Part shown: positions 42,954 to 50,545 of the stretch, in pieces
Numbering within the stretch: position 1 is the first letter of the stretch
How the letters are laid out: each line of letters begins with the position of its first letter
Source of the DNA: Pedobacter cryophilus
Lineage (GTDB): Bacteria > Bacteroidota > Bacteroidia > Sphingobacteriales > Sphingobacteriaceae
NCBI RefSeq assembly: GCF_005116455.1
Contig: NZ_SWBP01000001.1
Location: 868,001-932,000, forward strand
Direction of reading: 5' to 3'
Length of the DNA: 64,000 nt
The notes under the pieces: generated by a model
The model's input: only the letters and a program-made list of their open reading frames with translations
Database searches by the model: none
What the model was told of the DNA's origin: nothing
Position numbers and translations under genes: made by a program

Positions 42954-43865
42954 ATGATGAGAGAGACAGAACAAAATATTAAAAAAATTAATTCAGTAAA
43001 AGAATTACATTCTTTTATGGGTTTACCATGTCCATTAAACCCTTTGCTAACTATTATTGATCATTCGCGAAATAATAAACAACCTACACATCAAAAAATA
43101 CTTTTAGATTTTTATAATATTTCAATCAAAAGAAGTTTTAAAGGGAAATTAAAATATGGTAAAAATCATTATGATTTTGATAATGGCACCATGTCATTTA
43201 TAGCCCCAAATCAAATCATTAGTGTTGATAGCCAAGAAGTTAAAGACAATGATGGTTGGTCTTTATTGTTTCACCCTGATTTAATTAGGCAATACCCATT
43301 AGGCAAAATCATTAAGGATTATGGTTTTTTTTCCTACGCTATAAATGAAGCATTACATCTTTCAGACGAAGAAGAAAAAACGATTGAAGCAATTGTTCAA
43401 AACATTGAAAAGGAAATAAATTCAAGATTAGATAATTTCAGTCAAGATGTAATTGTTTCCAACCTAGAATTACTTTTGAGTTATTGCAATCGTTTTTATA
43501 GCAGACAATTTATTACAAGAAAGATGGCTACAAACGATTTGCTTACAAACTTTGAAAGAATTTTAGATGATCTCTTTAGTAATAATTCAAATTTTTCTCT
43601 ACCAACAGTAGAGAAATTAGCAACCGAACTCAATGTTTCCTCTTCGTATTTAAGTGATATGTTGCGAAGCTTGACAGGGCAAAATACCCAACAACATATA
43701 CACGAAAAATTGATTGAAAAAGCAAAAGATATTTTAACAACAACCAATTTTACAGTAAGCGAAATTGCTTACCAATTAGGTTTTGAATATCCACAATCAT
43801 TTAGCAAACTGTTTAAAAGTAAAACAAATTTGACACCAATTGATTACAGAAATAGCTACAATTAA
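42954..43865 (+). CDS. AraC family transcriptional regulator
   Basis: The C-terminal 100 residues hold the two helix-turn-helix motifs of AraC/XylS regulators: LATELNVSSSYLSDMLRSLT (about residues 222-241) and FTVSEIAYQLGFEYPQSFSK, followed by the signature FKSKTNLTPIDYR. The N-terminal part is a cupin-like ligand-binding region (FDNGTMSFIAPNQIISVDSQ). It lies just downstream of the aldo/keto reductase and probably regulates it. Start could be either of two adjacent ATG codons. Confidence 0.92.
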   Translation: MMRETEQNIKKINSVKELHSFMGLPCPLNPLLTIIDHSRNNKQPTHQKILLDFYNISIKRSFKGKLKYGKNHYDFDNGTMSFIAPNQIISVDSQEVKDNDGWSLLFHPDLIRQYPLGKIIKDYGFFSYAINEALHLSDEEEKTIEAIVQNIEKEINSRLDNFSQDVIVSNLELLLSYCNRFYSRQFITRKMATNDLLTNFERILDDLFSNNSNFSLPTVEKLATELNVSSSYLSDMLRSLTGQNTQQHIHEKLIEKAKDILTTTNFTVSEIAYQLGFEYPQSFSKLFKSKTNLTPIDYRNSYN

Positions 43866-43880
43866 AGCCACTACTCATTC

Positions 43881-43974
43881 TGGTTTCAGTGTTCCTTTTT
43901 AAGGATCACTGAAATCTTTTCATAAAAAAAGAGGAAGTTGTCCGGCAAATGGAAAGAAGTGTTTTTAGAAAATA
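43881..43974 (+). repeat. Island direct repeat, copy 3
   Basis: Starts ggtttcagtgttcc 16 bases after the AraC gene stop. It keeps the hairpin, the aaaaaaagagga stretch and gtccggcaaatggaaag but differs from the other copies at several bases and ends sooner. It closes the aldo/keto reductase-AraC module. Confidence 0.8.
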
Positions 43975-44198
43975 TTTTAGTGCTTTAACTTATCTTGAAA
44001 TGAGTTTACAAAACTAAACAAGATTAACATATAACGCAGGGCCCTCTGCGAGAGAGACCCTGCTTAGACAATACACTACATTCCATAAGATTCTGAAATG
44101 AGTTCAGAATAACAAAGCTCGAAAAAGTCAAAGTAATCCTTACAATTTACTGATGCCATTTCTTAAACTCGCTGGTATCTTTGTCGAGTTTTAAAATC
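43975..44198. other. Intergenic region with two short hairpins at the island's right edge
   Basis: One hairpin is GC-rich, gcaggg (44036-44041) pairing with ccctgc (44058-44063); the other is attctgaa-atgag-ttcagaat (44090-44110). Both resemble short interspersed palindromes. No gene is visible before the metallophosphoesterase. Confidence 0.5.
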
Positions 44199-45395
44199 AT
44201 GAAAAGAAAAATAAGTTTATTGCCGTTCATCGTTATCGCCATCATTTTATTGTTAATGAATTGGTATGTGATGGCAGGTTTATCGGTGATTTTCCCTTCA
44301 AATTTATGGAAGCCCGTTTTTATTGCCATTATTTTAACCATTAACCTTTCCTTTATTATGGCGTTAATAAGGTTGGCTAAAATTGGGATTGATACTTTTT
44401 TTAAAGTTACCGTTCATGCTTTTATGGTGGTTTTTGTTGCCGAGCTGACCTTCTCTGTTCTTGTTTTTTTAGGAAGTATTTTTAAACTTCTTGTTGGTTT
44501 TTTAGGTTTCAACCTATCAAGTGGTATTTTTTCTGTTGTGGCTTTGGCTTTTACGCTCCTGCTCTTTTTGTTTTTTATTCATGGAATGATTTGGGGTAAA
44601 TACGCTTACCGAGTAATTAGGCAAACCTTATATTTTGATGATTTACCGATGGCTTTTGATGGCTTTACGCTCACCCAAATTTCTGATGTGCACTCCGGCA
44701 GTTTTACCAATGCAAAAGCGGTACAAAAAGGAATAGATTTAATTAACGCTCAAAACTCTGATCTTTTTGTTTTTACAGGAGATTTGGTAAATAACAAAGC
44801 CGATGAAATTGTGCCTTGGATGGCTCATTTCTCCCAAATTAAAGCTAATTACGGTCAGTTTTCTATTTTAGGTAACCATGATTATGGCGATTATGTAAGC
44901 TGGAATAGTGACCTTGAAAAAATAGAAAACCTACAAACTTTAAAAAGTCATCACCAGCAAATGGGTTTCCGCTTGTTATTAGATGAACATATTACCTTAG
45001 AAAAAAACGGAGAAAAAATGGTGTTGGCCGGAGTTGAAAACTGGGGCAAAGGTTTTGGAGAAAGAGGCGATTTACAAAAAGCCTTAACTAAAACTGATAT
45101 TCATGATTTTAAAATTTTGCTTTCGCATGATCCTTCTCATTGGGATGAACAGGTGAAAACTCATCCTTCAAAAATTCATTTAACCTTAAGCGGCCATACC
45201 CACGGGATGCAATTTGGTATAGAAGCTTTTGGTATTAAATGGAGTCCGGTGAAATACCGTTACCCACATTGGGCAGGTTTAAAAGAAGAATTTAATAGGT
45301 TTTTGTATGTAAACCGAGGTTTTGGTTTCTTGGGTTTTTCTGGGCGAGTAGGCATTTGGCCAGAAATAACCGTAATTGAATTAAAAAAGAAGTAA
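44199..45395 (+). CDS. Membrane metallophosphoesterase
   Basis: Four or so hydrophobic segments in the first 140 residues anchor a calcineurin-like phosphoesterase domain. Metal-ligand motifs are QISDVHSGSF, FTGDLVNN, LGNHDYGDY, LSHDPSHWD and LSGHTHGMQ, in the correct order. The ATG at 44199 is preferred over a TTG at 44181. Related membrane proteins (YkuE/YaeI-like) act on lipid-linked phosphates, which is a plausible but unproven role here. The gene is single. Confidence 0.92.
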   Translation: MKRKISLLPFIVIAIILLLMNWYVMAGLSVIFPSNLWKPVFIAIILTINLSFIMALIRLAKIGIDTFFKVTVHAFMVVFVAELTFSVLVFLGSIFKLLVGFLGFNLSSGIFSVVALAFTLLLFLFFIHGMIWGKYAYRVIRQTLYFDDLPMAFDGFTLTQISDVHSGSFTNAKAVQKGIDLINAQNSDLFVFTGDLVNNKADEIVPWMAHFSQIKANYGQFSILGNHDYGDYVSWNSDLEKIENLQTLKSHHQQMGFRLLLDEHITLEKNGEKMVLAGVENWGKGFGERGDLQKALTKTDIHDFKILLSHDPSHWDEQVKTHPSKIHLTLSGHTHGMQFGIEAFGIKWSPVKYRYPHWAGLKEEFNRFLYVNRGFGFLGFSGRVGIWPEITVIELKKK

Positions 45396-45406
45396 GTTGC
45401 TTTTTT

Positions 45407-45480
45407 GCGTTAGGGATTGCAATGAAAATCCTTTTTGTTTTTCACAAAAAGATTGTAATGTAAAGCCCGCTCGAACGCCC
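45407..45480 (-). repeat. Dispersed hairpin element, copy D
   Basis: In its own orientation it begins gggcgttcgagcgggcttta and ends caatccctaacgc. The central hairpin is ctttttgt-gaaaa-acaaaaag. It lies between the convergent metallophosphoesterase and recQ genes. Confidence 0.78.
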
Positions 45481-45496
45481 TCATTAATTAATTTTT

Positions 45497-47611
45497 TTAA
45501 GCTTCTCTTTTCTCTAAAATTGCCATCGCCAGTCTAATTTTATGATAAGGAACGACTTCTTTTAAATGCTCAAAAATGGGTTTCATTATTTTTGTTTCGC
45601 CTGTAGCTTTTATAGCTTCTTTTACACTTACTACCTCGTCTTCATTTACAAACTGAGCCAGACTTTCAATTTCGCCACTTAAATATAAAGCAGCAATGTG
45701 AGAAAAAACAGTGGCAACGGCGATGTTTCTTCTTACCGCAATTTCTTCGATAGATAAACGCTGACGGTAGAGTGATAAGGTTTCTTTATAAGTGCTTCCT
45801 TTTAATTTTTTGGAAGATGAACCCGAAGAAAAATCAATAATAGCGTTTAAAAAAGCGTTACCGTATTTTTCTAACTTATGCTCTCCAACACCAGAAATTA
45901 ACAACATATCTTGTGAAGTGATAGGTTTTTGATTAACCATTTCTGACAAGGTAGCGTCTGAAAAAATGACGTATGCCGGAACGTTTTCTTCAATAGAAAA
46001 ATCTCTTCTTACTTTACGTAATTGGTTAAATAATTCTTCATCATCAGTAATAGCATTGTTTTTTCTGGTTTTTACTGTTTTATCTGTTGCTTGCAAGGTT
46101 TGTAAAACGGTAAGCTCCATTTTTCTTTTTCCAAACAAAATATCTTTACCTAGTGGGGTAATTCTAAGCGCAAAATTTTCATCGTAAGCAATTTCTAAAA
46201 CCCCTAAATTTAACATCTGCATGAGGTAGCGTTGCCAATCTATGGCAGGGACTTCTGCTCCGGCACCATGTGTTTTCAGTTTATCATAACCTGCGGCAAC
46301 AATTTCTTGTTTTTTAGAGCCTCTTAAAACATCAATAACCATGTTGGCGCCTTCTTTTTCGCCCATTCTCATAATTGCCGAAAGCGCTTTTTGCACCATT
46401 AAAGTGCCATCAAAATGCTTTCGAGGGTTGCTGCAAACATCACAATTGCCACAATTTTCTTCCAAATTTTCTGAAAAGTAATTCAATAAAATTTTTCGTC
46501 GGCAACTGTCTGCTTCAGCATAATGTTGCATTCGCTTTAGCTTTTCTAAATTCACCTCGGCCATGGCGCCTTCACTGGCAAATTTATTCAACATAATTAA
46601 GTCGGCGTAATTGTAATATAAAATGGTTTCAGATGGAATTCCATCTCTGCCAGCCCTACCAATTTCCTGATAATAACCTTCTATATTTTTAGGTAAATTA
46701 TAGTGAATTACCCAGCGTACGTTAGATTTATCAATCCCCATTCCAAAGGCAACAGTGGCGCAAACTACCTGCAATTCATCGTTAATAAAACGATCTTGAA
46801 CAGATGAACGGGTTTCACTACTCATACCTGCATGGTAAAACATAGCGCTCACTCCTGCATTTGCTAAAGCTTCATAAGCTTCTTCACATTTTTTTCTGCT
46901 GAGGCAATAAATAATCCCACTCTGTTGATCTCGTTCCTTCACAAAATCTATAATCTCCTCCATTTTTTCTTTTGGCTTTACGCCGATGCGGACATCAAGA
47001 CTTAAATTTTTTCTGTCAAAAGAGGTGATAAAAACTTGTGGGGTTTTAAGTTTTAATTGTTTGATGATATCTCTTCGGGTTACTTTATCAGCCGTTGCTG
47101 TTAAGGCCATAAATGGGATATGAGCAAAACGCTGTCTTAAAAAACCGAGTTGCGTATATTCTGGTCTAAAATCATGTCCCCAAGAAGAAATACAATGCGC
47201 TTCATCTATAGCAAATAAACTTGGTTTACAAACTTGGTTGATGATATCGATATCAGAAATTAATTTCTCTGGAGATACATATAACAAGCTAATTTGACCT
47301 TTGTGGCAAGCATCCAAAATCATTTGCTGTTCTTCAAAAGTTTGCGAGCTATTTAAAAATGCGGCTGCAATTCCGTTGCTTCTTAAGGCATCTACCTGAT
47401 CTTTCATTAAAGAAATTAAAGGAGAAACTACAATAGCTGTTCCGGGCAGTAATAAGGCAGGAATTTGAAAACATAAAGATTTTCCACCTCCGGTGGGCAT
47501 CAATACTAAAGAATCGGCACCACTCAACACTTTTTCTATAATTTCTTCTTGCTGAGGGCGAAAAGAATCATATCCAAAATATTTTTTGAGGAGTTCTGGT
47601 GGTTTTAGCAT
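45497..47611 (-). CDS. recQ: ATP-dependent DNA helicase RecQ
   Basis: 3'-5' DNA helicase of recombination and replication-fork repair. Motif I is LMPTGGGKSLC (about residues 38-48), motif II DEAHCISSWGHDFRPEY, motif VI IGRAGRDG. The RQC zinc-binding cysteines are in CRRKILLNYF and CGNCDVC, then a winged helix, an HRDC domain (about 535-610) and a C-terminal helix-turn-helix-like segment. At 704 residues it has the long form usual in Bacteroidota. It is a single gene. Confidence 0.97.
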   Translation of the reverse strand: MLKPPELLKKYFGYDSFRPQQEEIIEKVLSGADSLVLMPTGGGKSLCFQIPALLLPGTAIVVSPLISLMKDQVDALRSNGIAAAFLNSSQTFEEQQMILDACHKGQISLLYVSPEKLISDIDIINQVCKPSLFAIDEAHCISSWGHDFRPEYTQLGFLRQRFAHIPFMALTATADKVTRRDIIKQLKLKTPQVFITSFDRKNLSLDVRIGVKPKEKMEEIIDFVKERDQQSGIIYCLSRKKCEEAYEALANAGVSAMFYHAGMSSETRSSVQDRFINDELQVVCATVAFGMGIDKSNVRWVIHYNLPKNIEGYYQEIGRAGRDGIPSETILYYNYADLIMLNKFASEGAMAEVNLEKLKRMQHYAEADSCRRKILLNYFSENLEENCGNCDVCSNPRKHFDGTLMVQKALSAIMRMGEKEGANMVIDVLRGSKKQEIVAAGYDKLKTHGAGAEVPAIDWQRYLMQMLNLGVLEIAYDENFALRITPLGKDILFGKRKMELTVLQTLQATDKTVKTRKNNAITDDEELFNQLRKVRRDFSIEENVPAYVIFSDATLSEMVNQKPITSQDMLLISGVGEHKLEKYGNAFLNAIIDFSSGSSSKKLKGSTYKETLSLYRQRLSIEEIAVRRNIAVATVFSHIAALYLSGEIESLAQFVNEDEVVSVKEAIKATGETKIMKPIFEHLKEVVPYHKIRLAMAILEKREA

Positions 47612-47731
47612 CGTAAATATAAAATTAATAGGAAAATCAATTCATCATCAAAATTTGATAATGAATTGGCGAAGATAGAAAATCAGTTTCGACTACTAAG
47701 CTTAGATATTACGAATGGGGAAAGAATTTAT

Positions 47732-49009
47732 TTAATGTTTAAAGCGCTCAAACGAACTTCTTTCTAGTTCTTCTCTATGATCTGGATGGGCAATATTTGT
47801 TAACGCTTTGGCTCTTTGTTCCATATTCATTCCAAACAAATTTACAGCGCCATACTCTGTAACCACCCAATGGATGTGGCCACGGGTGGTCACTACGCCT
47901 GCGCCAGGTTTTAATAAAGGCACTATCCTTGAAATACCTTTTGCGGTAACAGACGGGATTGCAATAATTGGTTTTCCACCTTCAGATAAGGCAGCGCCCC
48001 TTATAAAATCCATTTGGCCGCCAATGCCAGAGTATTGGTAAGTACCAATAGAATCAGAACAAACTTGTCCGGTTAAATCTATCTCAATAGCACTGTTAAT
48101 GGCCGTTACTTTTGGGTTTAAACTTAACACTCTTGGGTCGTTAACATAGCTAATGTCCATTGCCTTAATAATGGGATTATCATCAGCAAAATCATATAAT
48201 TTTTTGGTGCCCAGCATAAAAGAAGTTACGCAGTAGCCGTTAACAACCTTTTTTAAACTGTTGTTTATGGTTCCGTTTAAGATGAGAGGAATGGCACCGT
48301 CAGAAAACATTTCTGTGTGTAAACCTAAATTTTTATGGTTGGTAAGGTTCTTTAAAACCGAATCTGGTATGGTTCCAATTCCTAATTGTAAAGTGGCACC
48401 GTCTTCTACTAAGCCGGCTACAATTTTTCCGATTTTATCATTTATTGGGTTTGAGGCCGAGTAGCTTACTTCTTGCAAAGGTTCATCAACCCATACCGCA
48501 GCATCAAATTTACTAAAAGGTACAAAAGCATCTCCGTGTACCCTAGGCATATTTGGATTTACCTGAGCAATTACTTTTTGTGCTGTACTTACCGCCGATC
48601 TTGCAATATCAACCGAAGTACCTAAAGAGCAGTAACCGTGTTTATCTGGTGGCGAAACTTGTACAATGGCAACATCTATTGGTAAAATATTACGCGTAAA
48701 TAATAATGGAATTTCACTTAAAAAAACAGGTACATAATCGCCCATACCACTGTTTACAGCCTTTCGGTTACTTTCAGAAACAAATAAAGAATTCATAAAA
48801 AAGTGCCCAGCCAAATCAGGGTTGTTCATATCTACGCCTTGTTGGGTAATACTTACTAATTCTATATTGTGTAAACGATGTTTTTGGGCAACCATTTCAT
48901 TAAATAAATGAACCGGGGTAGCCGCACTACCATGTAAAAAAACCCTTTGATTAGATTGAATAAGCTGGATTGCCTCTTGAGCGGTACAGTACGTATTAGA
49001 TGTGTGCAT
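47732..49009 (-). CDS. Acetyl-CoA hydrolase/CoA-transferase family protein
   Basis: Moves CoA between carboxylic acids or hydrolyses acetyl-CoA; relatives use 4-hydroxybutyrate or acetate/succinate. Motifs include VSPPDKHGYCSLGTSVD (about residues 128-144), LQLGIGTIPDSVLKNL (about 215), HTEMFSDGAIPL with the candidate catalytic Glu, and GIGGQMDFIRGA. At 425 residues it is full length. It stands alone 120 bases upstream of recQ's start; the acid it uses cannot be read from the sequence. Confidence 0.92.
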   Translation of the reverse strand: MHTSNTYCTAQEAIQLIQSNQRVFLHGSAATPVHLFNEMVAQKHRLHNIELVSITQQGVDMNNPDLAGHFFMNSLFVSESNRKAVNSGMGDYVPVFLSEIPLLFTRNILPIDVAIVQVSPPDKHGYCSLGTSVDIARSAVSTAQKVIAQVNPNMPRVHGDAFVPFSKFDAAVWVDEPLQEVSYSASNPINDKIGKIVAGLVEDGATLQLGIGTIPDSVLKNLTNHKNLGLHTEMFSDGAIPLILNGTINNSLKKVVNGYCVTSFMLGTKKLYDFADDNPIIKAMDISYVNDPRVLSLNPKVTAINSAIEIDLTGQVCSDSIGTYQYSGIGGQMDFIRGAALSEGGKPIIAIPSVTAKGISRIVPLLKPGAGVVTTRGHIHWVVTEYGAVNLFGMNMEQRAKALTNIAHPDHREELERSSFERFKH

Positions 49010-49263
49010 GTTTAAAATTTGTATAAAACTATTGAAACTAAATCATCGTAAAAATGACAGTAGTCACGAAATTTAATGAACTATTGCCAAATCATCTACA
49101 TTAAAAGAGTTATCCTATAGAAGGATTGGCTTGATTAATGATAAACACAAAACAAGGTTTATTGTAGTTAAATATCACAATTATTACTTACAAAAAATTT
49201 AAAAGCGTTGCTATTAGCATTGGATTAAAAATTTCCTCTTATTTTTACGTCAAATTTTAGAAT

Positions 49264-49641
49264 ATGAATTTCCCTGCAGAATTAAAGTACACTAAAGATC
49301 ACGAATGGATTAGAGTTGAAGGTGACGTAGCCTTTGTTGGTATTACAGAATTTGCACAGCGTGAGTTGGGTGATATTGTTTATGTGGATATTAACACCGT
49401 AGGTAGTGAAGTTGCCGAAGGCGATGTTTTTGGAACCGTAGAAGCTGTTAAAACAGTTTCAGATTTATTTATGCCCGTTACCGGAACCATTTTAGAGGTT
49501 AATGCTGCTTTAGATGCAAATCCAGAAATGGTAAATCAATCTCCTTACGGCGATGGTTGGATGGTAAAAATAGCTCTTGATCCTGCTTTGGCAGAAGCTC
49601 TTTTATCTGCTGATGATTATAAAGCTTTAATAGGCGCTTAG
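49264..49641 (+). CDS. gcvH: Glycine cleavage system H protein
   Basis: Lipoyl carrier that shuttles the aminomethyl group between the P, T and L proteins. The lipoylated residue is Lys63 in [12 protein letters not shown]. The N-terminus [18 protein letters not shown] and the GDGWMVKI segment are characteristic. At 125 residues it is normal. The gene starts a small unit with a VanZ-like gene (1 base after its stop) and a tiny lipoprotein gene; the other gcv genes are not in the window. Confidence 0.97.
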   Translation: MNFPAELKYTKDHEWIRVEGDVAFVGITEFAQRELGDIVYVDINTVGSEVAEGDVFGTVEAVKTVSDLFMPVTGTILEVNAALDANPEMVNQSPYGDGWMVKIALDPALAEALLSADDYKALIGA

Positions 49642-49642
49642 T

Positions 49643-50050
49643 ATGTTTAACACATTAAAGTTTCAGTGGCCAGCAATGCTTTGGTCAGTGTTGGTACTGA
49701 TTCTTTGTAATATCCCTTCTGAAGATGTTCCTGGTGCGGGCCTTTTTTTTGAAGGGTTTGATAAGCTAGCTCACCTAGGTTTTTTTTTCACCTTAACAGT
49801 TTTACTGTTTTTTGGTAAAATAAACCAACAAAACAGTTATGAATACCGTATACTCACCATTGTAAAAATATTATTAATTAATGTTGCTTTAGGTGGAGGA
49901 ATTGAATTATTGCAATGGAAAGTTTTTACCTACCGTTCTGCGGATTGGTGGGATTTCTTTGCGGATATGACCGGTTTAGGCATGGGAATTTTCAGCTATC
50001 TTTTATTACATAGAAAAGCTTACTTGATAAGATTTGTAAAGCAGGATTAA
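49643..50050 (+). CDS. VanZ family membrane protein
   Basis: A 135-residue protein with four predicted membrane segments (about residues 9-26, 41-60, 72-92 and 105-124). FDKLAHLGFFFTLTVLLFF and the ELLQWKVFTYRSADWWDFFA segment, with its buried Glu, match the VanZ-like family. The role of these small proteins is not settled; some affect resistance to glycopeptides. It is directly linked to gcvH, a common pairing in Bacteroidota (general knowledge). Confidence 0.88.
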   Translation: MFNTLKFQWPAMLWSVLVLILCNIPSEDVPGAGLFFEGFDKLAHLGFFFTLTVLLFFGKINQQNSYEYRILTIVKILLINVALGGGIELLQWKVFTYRSADWWDFFADMTGLGMGIFSYLLLHRKAYLIRFVKQD

Positions 50051-50059
50051 ATTAAAATC

Positions 50060-50191
50060 ATGAAAAACACTTTAAAAATCACTTCCATTTTTTTGTTCGT
50101 ATTTTGTTTAAGTGCTTGTGGTGTTTTTAAAAAAGGCTGTCAATGCCCAAAATTTAATCAACAGATTGTTCCTGCAAAAGGTATTAAATAA
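50060..50191 (+). CDS. Small Cys-containing lipoprotein
   Basis: A 43-residue reading frame with a lipoprotein signal (ITSIFLFVFCLSACG; acylated Cys20), leaving a mature peptide of 24 residues, CGVFKKGCQCPKFNQQIVPA then KGIK. It starts 9 bases after the VanZ stop and ends before an inverted repeat. The CxC motif may bind a metal. Tiny lipoproteins of this type are common in Bacteroidota and are often left unannotated. Confidence 0.7.
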   Translation: MKNTLKITSIFLFVFCLSACGVFKKGCQCPKFNQQIVPAKGIK

Positions 50192-50213
50192 GAATTGTTT
50201 TAGGTTTAGGGAT

Positions 50214-50250
50214 TCATTTAAGTCTAAAGAATGAATTGAAACTTAAATGA
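50214..50250. repeat. Inverted repeat upstream of feoAB
   Basis: Perfect 10-base arms tcatttaagt / acttaaatga separated by 17 bases. It lies just upstream of the feo promoter candidate and after the preceding small gene. No T run follows, so an operator for an iron-responsive or other regulator is as likely as a terminator. Confidence 0.45.
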
Positions 50251-50268
50251 CAAATGGCTTAAATCTTA

Positions 50269-50300
50269 TTTGGATTTAATATAAATAAGCTTTAATTTCG
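50269..50300 (+). promoter_or_regulatory. Candidate promoter of feoAB
   Basis: The -33 box tttg (50269-50272) and -7 box taatttcg (50293-50300; seven of eight bases match TAnnTTTG) are separated by 20 bases, 20 bases before the feoA start codon. Confidence 0.5.
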
Positions 50301-50320
50301 TCTCACTCATTTAAAACACC

Positions 50321-50536
50321 ATGAAGTTATCGCAATTAGCAATAGGACAGCAAGGCATCATCAAAGAATTTACAGATTTAGAAATGTCTGTGAAACTGAT
50401 GGAAATGGGTTGCCTACCAGGAGAATTGGTTAAAGTAGAACGTGTTGCTCCTTTTGGAGATCCAATAGCCGTTTCTGTTTCAGGTTACCAATTATCATTA
50501 AGAAAAAAAGAAGCTTCTACCATAGAATTAATTTAA
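50321..50536 (+). CDS. feoA: Ferrous iron transport protein A
   Basis: A 71-residue SH3-like protein that assists FeoB. MKLSQLAIGQQGIIKEF, LMEMGCLPGELVKVERVAPF and DPIAVSVSGYQLSLRKKEA are characteristic of the family. It lies 9 bases before feoB on the same transcript. Confidence 0.95.
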   Translation: MKLSQLAIGQQGIIKEFTDLEMSVKLMEMGCLPGELVKVERVAPFGDPIAVSVSGYQLSLRKKEASTIELI

Positions 50537-50545
50537 TCTTTAAGA

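Noticed and set aside
50192-50320. A riboswitch or sRNA upstream of feoAB
   Set aside because: Only one inverted repeat is visible; no recognisable riboswitch core or terminator/antiterminator pair.
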